From contig DATBFG010000037.1 of the NCBI GenBank assembly GCA_036558645.1, positions 1 through 29,574 of the forward strand: a stretch of DNA of 29,574 bases, in the 5' to 3' direction. Both the position numbers and the translations under genes were made by a program. Positions 24,001 through 29,574 of the stretch are shown here, piece after piece (the first letter of the stretch is position 1; the number at the start of each line of letters is the position of its first letter). A model generated the notes under the pieces. That model was not told the DNA's origin and did not search any database. It was given only the letters and a program-made list of their open reading frames with translations. This DNA comes from DATBFG01 sp036558645. GTDB lineage: Bacteria; Acidobacteriota; Terriglobia; Terriglobales; Acidobacteriaceae.

Positions 24001-24797
24001 CGAATCAAATCCCATACCCCCTCATCAGGCATAAACGTTAGCCTCCGCACGGGTACTTTCTCCACAAATTCGCAGGCTGAGCGGAATACTAGCTCAACCA
24101 GATCGCGATCCTCGGCGAAAAACAGGATGTTCCTTAGTAGACACCGTGCCGCTTCGCTGACGGGCACCGGCTGAATCTTGTTCTGCGGCCCTTGGGCCAA
24201 CAGGTAAACGGTCTTAATGCGTGCCGAACAATTTTCACCAACCCGAGCTAACTCTCCTGCAAACGGTGTGCCGCAGGCCATGTAGTCTTCGCCTGTCTTG
24301 CGGATATAGGAGATCTCGTCTGTAAGCAGCATGACGTCAGAAGGAGCCAACGATGCGATGGTAGTCTTGCCGGCGCCAGATACCCCGGAAAACAGGAACG
24401 CGCTTCCATTTCGAATCGCACCCGCGGCGTGCAGCAAAAAGCCACCTTCCTTCGCCAGCACGAGTGAGTGCAGAATGCGCAACACGGAATCGATCGAATA
24501 TGGGTTTGGTGTCTGCCGAACCCATCCTGTCTTCGCTAGCGGGTCCCATTGGGCTTGGAAATCTCCCCGTCGAAGCTGCCACTGTCCATTGCTAAATCCC
24601 ACCTGCACATCTTCGTCGGAGGCCATTTCCGGCGTGGGGGGGACCAGTTCGACATCCAACGTAAAGGACGGATGGCAGGACCTACCTACGAAACCGGTGT
24701 AACGAGCCGCCAGCAACTCGCGAAATTCCGCATTTTCCGTCCGTAGTAGGATCGGCACGCCACCAATATCAATCGCGACCTGGTGTTCGGTAATCAT
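23997..24797 (-). CDS. HPr-kinase-like (HprK-related) protein
   Basis: 266 residues. A P-loop FSGVSGAGKTT (138-146 for the core) is preceded by LLHAAG (121-126). A Walker B-like LLTDEIS lies near 158-164. This resembles the HprK-related P-loop proteins found in many lasso-peptide and PqqD-linked RiPP clusters. In a few lasso systems such a protein phosphorylates the precursor; here that remains an inference. No HPr or PTS gene is nearby, so a carbon-control role is unlikely. The start overlaps the S26 peptidase stop (24794-24797) and the stop overlaps the PqqD-like start. Confidence 0.83.
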   Translation of the reverse strand: MITEHQVAIDIGGVPILLRTENAEFRELLAARYTGFVGRSCHPSFTLDVELVPPTPEMASDEDVQVGFSNGQWQLRRGDFQAQWDPLAKTGWVRQTPNPYSIDSVLRILHSLVLAKEGGFLLHAAGAIRNGSAFLFSGVSGAGKTTIASLAPSDVMLLTDEISYIRKTGEDYMACGTPFAGELARVGENCSARIKTVYLLAQGPQNKIQPVPVSEAARCLLRNILFFAEDRDLVELVFRSACEFVEKVPVRRLTFMPDEGVWDLIR

Positions 24798-25366
24798 CCA
24801 CGGCTCTCTTCACAGCAAACCAAGCTCGATCGCGTCTCGTCGGCGATGCCGGAGTAGGGCAGCTCGTCGTACTTGCCTTGATGCCAACTCTTTGTGAGAC
24901 CTTTCCCAAGAAGTCTTTCCCATTCGGTTCGCAACCGCAACGTAATTCGCAAACAGAGATCCGAGTGCGCAAACACTCGCCCCAAAAGTCGCATTGCGAG
25001 CGGCGGTTTGCGCCAGGACACAACAGTGTTTTCCCTGCGGATGACCTTTTGCGTTTTTCCCAGGATTTCTTGTGGTGTCGTGGGCGTGTCGCAACATGGC
25101 ATCGCATCACCACGCGTGATCAACTGCGCAGGACATTCGGTCTTGCTAACGACCCGGTGCAACTGAAATCCGCCTTCGCGGCGGCAGAGCACAATGTCGC
25201 CGCGCTCGACGTCAGCAAATGTGCAGGATTGCACCAGGGCTACGTCTCCTGGCCAAAGATTTGGCAGCATGCTGGTACCGAAGGCTCTTAGATGGAGCCT
25301 CCCCTGGCGATGCAACATCTCTGCTGCAAAGTCGCACCTGCTTTCCTCCAGGGTGAGAGCGCCCAT
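24794..25366 (-). CDS. S26/S24-type signal-peptidase-like serine protease
   Basis: 190 residues. The box RAFGTSMLPNLWPGD carries the likely nucleophile Ser32. FQLHRVV supplies His70 where bacterial signal peptidase I uses Lys, which is the Ser/His arrangement known from SipW and eukaryotic or archaeal signal peptidases. A downstream LITRGDAM box (82-89) is also typical. There is no N-terminal membrane anchor. It starts nine bases after the precursor-peptide stop and ends in an overlap with the HprK-like gene, so it is in the RiPP operon. It may trim the leader, but a LexA-like regulatory role cannot be excluded. Confidence 0.82.
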   Translation of the reverse strand: MGALTLEESRCDFAAEMLHRQGRLHLRAFGTSMLPNLWPGDVALVQSCTFADVERGDIVLCRREGGFQLHRVVSKTECPAQLITRGDAMPCCDTPTTPQEILGKTQKVIRRENTVVSWRKPPLAMRLLGRVFAHSDLCLRITLRLRTEWERLLGKGLTKSWHQGKYDELPYSGIADETRSSLVCCEESRG

Positions 25367-25375
25367 GAGTTTCCG

Positions 25376-25555
25376 TCAGGAAACTTTCCTGTTCAACATG
25401 CACTGGCGCAAATTGGGATTGATCTTTCCGCAAGAGAGCGCCATCGTTTCAAATGCCCGCTCGTAACGAAACTCGGGTTTTCGATACTCCTTCTTGCCGG
25501 AGATCTTCGGCGATGCGCCCTTGTCATCCACAGAAGATTGGTTCTTCTGACTCAT
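25376..25555 (-). CDS. putative RiPP precursor peptide (59 residues)
   Basis: Short open frame directly upstream of the S26 peptidase and preceded by GAGG five bases before its ATG. The first part (1-23) is polar and leader-like. Residues 24-29 read YRKPEF, a YxxPxF element like the YxxP motif that lasso-peptide leaders show to their recognition protein. Then follow YERAFETMALSCGK and the probable core INPNLRQCMLN, with two cysteines (C42 and C52). The gene's position beside a PqqD-like protein, a SPASM enzyme and a peptidase is what supports the call. The core boundaries and modification are unknown. Confidence 0.82.
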   Translation of the reverse strand: MSQKNQSSVDDKGASPKISGKKEYRKPEFRYERAFETMALSCGKINPNLRQCMLNRKVS

Positions 25556-25677
25556 AAAAGCCTCGTGGTCTCGCGCCTAAAGTTTTCTCGCCGGGATACA
25601 ATTCTCCCCACGCTTTTCTGTATGAAAAGGGAAGTGTACAACAGCCGAATCGCAATCAATAGGGAATGTTGAGGGGT

Positions 25678-25701
25678 GGAAGCATGATAGTTCATGCCTC
25701 C
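25678..25701 (-). other. intercistronic stem-loop between exporter permease and precursor genes
   Basis: A 10-bp stem (GGAGGCATGA pairing with TCATGCTTCC, one G:T pair) with tetraloop ACTA lies 11 bases after the permease stop. There is no T-run on the minus strand, so it may be a processing or attenuation element that sets precursor expression apart from the exporter genes. Confidence 0.5.
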
Positions 25702-25712
25702 CAAGGCTCACC

Positions 25713-26516
25713 TCAATAACTGGAAAGCGTCCCTTCCAGCCTTGCCCGCTTCAGTGCTTGCGAAAAAAGCAGAATGCTGAGTGGCAGAAGCACTCCTGCG
25801 AAAGTCGTCAGAATCCCTATTTCGCCTCGAAGTTCCCACAAGCTCACACCGTCTAATAAGGCCATCCGCATGGCATTCAGCGAATGTGTGAGCGGAATCC
25901 ATTGCGATAGGTCTCGCAAGTACGGAGGCAGTGTCGTTACGGGAAACAGGGTTCCCGTCATGAACCATGCCCCGGACCCCATTAGCCACACCACTGCCGA
26001 ACCCTTCTGGATGGTAAGCTGCAACGTTGCTGCGAAGATTCCGATCGCCACGGCCACTAGCAGTGATAGTAAAAAGACGACCAGAGAGCTCACGATGTTC
26101 AGGTCTCTGGCCGGGACTCCGGAAACAAATAAGCCGCCGCCTATGTAGAGCAAAAGTTGCACCGCGTTTCCGGCGAACGCGGATACCGCGCTGAGTATTA
26201 TCAAAGTTGATGCTCGGGTGGAACTCGTCATCAGCACTTCAAGCGTTCCGGCCTGCTGCGCCTGCTGCACGATGTTCAAAAACGCATGGATGCTCATCAG
26301 CATGAACGTGTAGAACCCGGTGCCGACGAGGAGAAACGAAAAATAATCCAGCCCTTGCGGACGAAAAGCTGGTCCAATTGCTCGCGATAGAAAGTAGAAC
26401 GCGGCCAATTCCGCGGCTGCAGCTCCGCCGCCAAGGAGAAATCCGGAACGGTAACGCATCGCGATAAGAAGATCGCGTCTGAGAATTGCCCTCAGCTTGT
26501 CCAGCAGTCCCTTCAT
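25713..26516 (-). CDS. ABC-2 type transporter permease
   Basis: 267 residues from ATG 26516, which overlaps the ATPase stop as ATGA; an upstream ATG at 26525 is also in frame. About six hydrophobic segments are visible: helices near residues 25-45, 60-80, 100-130, 140-165, 170-195 and 225-250. The segments IVQQAQQAGTLEVLMTSSTRA and FMTGTLFPVTTLPPYLRDLSQWIPLTHSLNAMR are typical of ABC-2 exporters. With the neighbouring ATPase it probably exports the modified peptide or gives self-immunity. The stem-loop that follows separates it from the precursor gene. Confidence 0.9.
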   Translation of the reverse strand: MKGLLDKLRAILRRDLLIAMRYRSGFLLGGGAAAAELAAFYFLSRAIGPAFRPQGLDYFSFLLVGTGFYTFMLMSIHAFLNIVQQAQQAGTLEVLMTSSTRASTLIILSAVSAFAGNAVQLLLYIGGGLFVSGVPARDLNIVSSLVVFLLSLLVAVAIGIFAATLQLTIQKGSAVVWLMGSGAWFMTGTLFPVTTLPPYLRDLSQWIPLTHSLNAMRMALLDGVSLWELRGEIGILTTFAGVLLPLSILLFSQALKRARLEGTLSSY

Positions 26517-27307
26517 CCCGCGCATCGTTCCATAACGTCCATCGTGCGGTCCGCTTCGGTCGTATGAAAGTAAAACGAGCGAAGTTCATCTACGTTCATT
26601 TTCCCAAGCTCTCGCTGTCCGGCCAGCTTCCCACGATCGAGGATTGCAACCAAATCTCCAATCGCCGCTGCCTCGTTGAAGCTGTGGGTCGCAAGAACGA
26701 TGGTTGCGCCGCCGTCCCTCAGCTCCCTCACCAGGTTCCAGAACTGTGAAGTAAAAGCGGGATCAAGGCTGCGTGTCGGCTCATCCAGCAGAATTACCGA
26801 CGGATCCTTAATCAGGGCTCTCGCGATGGCCAGCCGCTGATACATGCCACTAGAGAATTTCATGACCAGAGCGTCTGCCGCGGTGCGCAAACCGGTTCGC
26901 TCCAGCATGTAATCGACCCGTTCAGGCCGATCTTTCCTAGGCACATTTTCGAGCGCTGCGAAGAAGTCGAGATTTTCCCGTGCCGACAGTCGCGGAAAGA
27001 ATGATCGTTCTGTCGCTACCGCGAATCCCACCGCCTTGCGAACTTCATAAGGCTCTCTTTGTGTTTCTGCTCCCGATACCACCACTCTGCCCTCATCAGG
27101 CAGCAACATCGTCGAAATGAGCTTCAGCGTTGTTGTTTTGCCGCTCCCGTTTGGTCCTAACAAGACAAGAGCCGTGCCTTCTGGCACGTTCAGACTGACG
27201 TTCTGAAGGGCTCGCGTCTCGCCGCTTCGCTCTTTTGCGAACCAATTGAACAAAGCAGGGCGATGACGAAAAATCTTGCTTACCGATTCGAGAACGATGC
27301 TATCCAT
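26513..27307 (-). CDS. ABC transporter ATP-binding protein (ABC-2 exporter)
   Basis: 264 residues. Walker A GPNGSGKTT lies at 51-59, Walker B in VILLDEPTRSLD, and the switch His in ATHSFNEA. The signature reads FSSGM instead of LSGGQ, a tolerated variant in ABC-2 exporters. It is the first gene of the minus-strand RiPP run, overlapping the permease gene. Only 38 bases separate its start from the frame opening of the divergent nucleotidyltransferase gene, so the promoter region is short and shared. Confidence 0.92.
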   Translation of the reverse strand: MDSIVLESVSKIFRHRPALFNWFAKERSGETRALQNVSLNVPEGTALVLLGPNGSGKTTTLKLISTMLLPDEGRVVVSGAETQREPYEVRKAVGFAVATERSFFPRLSARENLDFFAALENVPRKDRPERVDYMLERTGLRTAADALVMKFSSGMYQRLAIARALIKDPSVILLDEPTRSLDPAFTSQFWNLVRELRDGGATIVLATHSFNEAAAIGDLVAILDRGKLAGQRELGKMNVDELRSFYFHTTEADRTMDVMERCAG

Positions 27308-27345
27308 TCACACAGGATCCGACACCATCAGGAGCTTGTATCATA

Positions 27346-28575
27346 GTGACCGCTTCCGGCTCGGGATACCAGTCATCGCGAAGGTACGCACGGAGCGCAT
27401 CAACAACAATGGCAAGCACAATGCCTGTGCAGGTTCCGATGCAGCCCACATTGCCTCCTCGTCGCAATTCGCGTTCCGTTGAATTCGACTTCCTTGCAGC
27501 GTGCTGCTATGGCAACCCGATGGCGGAGAATCTTGTCTCCACGCTCAATTGGGACTACCTGATCCAACTCGCTCGACATCACGGCGTGGTTCCCCAGCTC
27601 TATAGTCAACTGGCCAACTTCCAATCCGTGCCCGAGGCGCCGTTCAGGGCTCTCCGCGACGAATACGAAAGAAGTGCACAGCGCTCGCTCTGGCTGACGC
27701 GCGAACTCCTCCGCGTGATGGATTCGCTTGCAGCGAAAGGGATAGAGGGGCTCGCCTATAAGGGCCCAATTCTTGCCGAAATGCTCTACGGCAACGTCGC
27801 TCACCGTCAGTTCTCTGATCTGGACATTCTGCTCCGTGCCGAGGACATTCCCTGCGCGAAAGCTGTCGTCGCCGATCTGGGATACCACACTACCCTGCAA
27901 CTCACTCCAAGACAGGAGCGGGAATACCTCTGTTCCGGATACGAGTACACGTTTGACAGTTCGCACGGACGCAACCTTCTTGAACTGCAGTGGCAGATCC
28001 TTCCTCGCTTCTATGCAGTTGATTTCGAGATGAGAGGCCTGTTCGCGCGAGCGGTCCACGTTACCGTCGCTGAAACAACCATCAGGACGCTGTCGTTCGA
28101 GGACCTATGGCTCACGCTTTGCGTTCATGCCGCCAAACATCTGTGGGTGCGCCTCTCCTGGCTGTGCGATCTAGCGCGTCTGGCTGCAATCACGTCCATT
28201 CACTGGGCATTCGTTGAGAGTGAAGCCGAGCGCCTCGGCGTGGCGCGCATCCACTCCATTACTCTTCATCTGTTGGAGAAAGTGTTTGCCGTGACGGCAC
28301 CTGCAAAACAAAGTATGGCGAAAGAGGAATCAGACATTGCAGACCGCATCCTTCTCCTGTTGCAGGGCGAAACCGAGGTCGATCCCGAATCTCTGTCCTA
28401 CTTTTACCTCAGCTTGCGACTTCGCGAACGGACATCAGATCGCATCCGATTTCTAAGACGATTGCTGCTAACCCCAAGCTTGGGTGAATGGGAATCAATC
28501 CATTTGCCCGATCCGCTGTTTCCCTTATATCGCGGCGTAAGGCTCCTTCGGATCACCCGCCGCCTCGCGCGCTAG
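27346..28575 (+). CDS. nucleotidyltransferase family protein (NTP_transf_5-like)
   Basis: 409 residues from GTG 27346, which has AGGAG 11 bases upstream; ATGs at 27409 and 27421 are possible later starts because the first 25 residues look unstructured. The segment GLAYKGPILAEMLYGNVAHRQFSDLDILL, split here as KGPILAEMLYG and FSDLDILL, is characteristic of the uncharacterised NTP_transf_5 family. The SDLD acidic pair is the likely metal site. Such proteins recur in RiPP and polysaccharide clusters, where a nucleotidyl transfer role is supposed but unproven. It diverges from the exporter ATPase gene and its stop lies ten bases from the convergent proC stop. Confidence 0.85.
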   Translation: MTASGSGYQSSRRYARSASTTMASTMPVQVPMQPTLPPRRNSRSVEFDFLAACCYGNPMAENLVSTLNWDYLIQLARHHGVVPQLYSQLANFQSVPEAPFRALRDEYERSAQRSLWLTRELLRVMDSLAAKGIEGLAYKGPILAEMLYGNVAHRQFSDLDILLRAEDIPCAKAVVADLGYHTTLQLTPRQEREYLCSGYEYTFDSSHGRNLLELQWQILPRFYAVDFEMRGLFARAVHVTVAETTIRTLSFEDLWLTLCVHAAKHLWVRLSWLCDLARLAAITSIHWAFVESEAERLGVARIHSITLHLLEKVFAVTAPAKQSMAKEESDIADRILLLLQGETEVDPESLSYFYLSLRLRERTSDRIRFLRRLLLTPSLGEWESIHLPDPLFPLYRGVRLLRITRRLAR

Positions 28576-28585
28576 AAACCATCTA

Positions 28586-29371
28586 TCACCGCGCATTGGT
28601 TTTTGCTTTGCGCATCCCAGCTCGCAGACCTCGCTCAACGATTTTCCGATATCCGCTTCTGTCCATACTCGTCATCACCGTCGACGCGATGCCTCCCGGA
28701 GTCGCGGCCTCCTCCAGCAACTTCTCGAGAGAAACGCCGCTTCTCCTCCACGCATTTACGCCATCACCCAGCGCATGAGCGGCCGCCAGCAACGCGGTCT
28801 TGCGATCCAATCCACAACGTTCTGCCGCCTCCGCCAATGTAGCGAGCGCGTGATATCCGTGACTCGAGGAGTAGGTGACCGTAAATGCATCGAACTTGCT
28901 CTCCGCGACCTCGATCACCTGTCCGACGGTACCGAAAAGACTTGTTACTTGGCGACGCGCGGCTCTCGGAAACCCTTTCTCATACGCGATCGCCGTCAAC
29001 CCACGAGCTATCCGACACACCGGACTCGGCATCGCACGCGCCCAGCGCACACGAGGCCCAAGACGGCCGCGCAATCTTGAAAGTGGTATCCCGGCCGCCA
29101 GACTGATCGCCGTGATTGCATTTCCAGTTTCCCCGATATTGCCCAGAAGCTCGAACACCGATTGCGGACGAACCGCGATCACCAGCACCTCTGCTTGCTG
29201 TACCGCTCGATCCAGCACAGGCTCAACCTTTACTCCCGGCTTTTTGAACGGCTTCAGATTCCTCGAGTGGTGATCGTGAACAACGATCGGCATGTCGAAG
29301 CCGCCAAGCCGAAGTCCAGTCACTAGGGCATTGGTGATGCGCCCCGCGCCAAGGAACACAGTTGCTTTCAC
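28586..29371 (-). CDS. proC: pyrroline-5-carboxylate reductase
   Basis: 261 residues from GTG 29371, chosen because it overlaps the stop of the upstream gene as GTGA and begins right at the Rossmann motif VFLGAGRI. A longer frame to 29452 would run through the end of the upstream gene. VIAVRPQ, SLAAGIPLSRL and MPSPVCRIARG are ProC-type segments, and EEAATPGGIASTVM near the C-terminus is the family signature. It reduces pyrroline-5-carboxylate to proline using NAD(P)H. GAGR replaces the more common GGGxM in the nucleotide site. It is coupled to a hemL-like gene. Confidence 0.9.
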   Translation of the reverse strand: MKATVFLGAGRITNALVTGLRLGGFDMPIVVHDHHSRNLKPFKKPGVKVEPVLDRAVQQAEVLVIAVRPQSVFELLGNIGETGNAITAISLAAGIPLSRLRGRLGPRVRWARAMPSPVCRIARGLTAIAYEKGFPRAARRQVTSLFGTVGQVIEVAESKFDAFTVTYSSSHGYHALATLAEAAERCGLDRKTALLAAAHALGDGVNAWRRSGVSLEKLLEEAATPGGIASTVMTSMDRSGYRKIVERGLRAGMRKAKTNAR

Positions 29372-29574
29372 GAGAGTTCCGCGCACGCCTGATCGGCTGC
29401 CGCAATCAGCGCTTCCACATCGGCTGTTGTATGCGCAGTGGAGATAATCCAATGCAGCCCGTTTGAGGGTGTCATATAAATGCCGCGATCAAGCAGCAGG
29501 TGAACGAATCTGGAGTATTTTCGCGTATCCACATACGTGCAGTAGTCACGATAGTCGTGAATCGCGTCGCGCTC
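29368..29574 (-). CDS. hemL: glutamate-1-semialdehyde aminomutase-like protein, C-terminal part (truncated by window end)
   Basis: The last 68 residues and stop of a class III aminotransferase. FVHLLLDRGIYMTPSNGLHWIISTAHT followed by a helix VEALIAAADQA (quoted here in parts) matches the end of HemL, for which E. coli has a comparable LDEGVYLAPS...AHS segment. HemL makes 5-aminolevulinate for haem synthesis. Because only the end is visible, another class III aminotransferase remains possible. The stop TGA overlaps the proC GTG start. Confidence 0.78.
   Translation of the reverse strand, partial: ERDAIHDYRDYCTYVDTRKYSRFVHLLLDRGIYMTPSNGLHWIISTAHTTADVEALIAAADQACAELS

Noticed and set aside
29372..29452. 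N-terminal extension of proC up to 29452
   Set aside because: The extension overlaps the end of the hemL-like frame by more than 80 bases, and the GTGA overlap at 29368-29371 gives a natural coupled start at the Rossmann motif.

Overview
The window looks like a chromosomal segment of a GC-rich, Gram-negative-type bacterium, most likely an acidobacterium. That placement is inferred from the gene mix: a TonB-type protein with a long Pro/Gln linker, many PilZ domains, two GGDEF/HD-GYP proteins, and a subtilase with a VWG-repeat tail. No rRNA, tRNA, CRISPR array, insertion sequence or phage gene was seen.

Layout: (1) 1-1385, end of an acyl carrier protein gene and fabF. (2) 1562-8413, mostly plus strand: a pseudo-receiver/PilZ protein, a CsbD-like stress protein with a clear terminator, a 1135-residue membrane GGDEF+HD-GYP protein, a short-chain dehydrogenase and L-threonine 3-dehydrogenase. 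(3) 8569-10981, minus: a TonB-like protein and a Gfo/Idh/MocA oxidoreductase. (4) 11084-14751, minus: a secreted subtilase, two very short peptide genes (33 residues each, too short for ordinary gene calling), and a sigma-54 activator fused to a PilZ domain. (5) 15059-22017, plus: an HD-GYP/GAF/GGDEF/PilZ protein, then a tightly overlapping dipeptide-type ABC transporter operon (permease, permease, binding protein, one ATPase). (6) 22049-27307, minus: a probable RiPP (ribosomally made, modified peptide) cluster with ABC exporter, precursor peptide, S26-type peptidase, HPr-kinase-like protein, PqqD-like recognition protein, radical SAM/SPASM enzyme and a trailing PilZ protein. A nucleotidyltransferase-like gene (27346-28575, plus) diverges from it. 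(7) 28586-29574, minus: proC and the end of a hemL-like aminotransferase gene.

Two systems stand out. The first is the subtilase/microprotein locus. Both microproteins look like bare signal peptides ending in the same residues, ASAVWGN, and the subtilase immediately upstream ends in a repeat array built from the same VWG(N/S/D) unit. In front of the subtilase is a TGGC-N7-TTGCA sigma-54-type promoter, with two identical GGACA-N3-TGTCC palindromes at about -98 and -192. A sigma-54 activator gene is the last gene of the same-strand run. Together this suggests a self-regulated, possibly c-di-GMP-linked secreted-peptide or protease system. The second is the RiPP cluster, which combines a YxxP-containing precursor with lasso-cluster-type accessory proteins but has a radical SAM enzyme and no visible lasso cyclase.

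Cyclic-di-GMP is the common thread. The window holds two GGDEF/HD-GYP proteins and four PilZ domains, three of which deviate from the canonical ligand-binding motifs.
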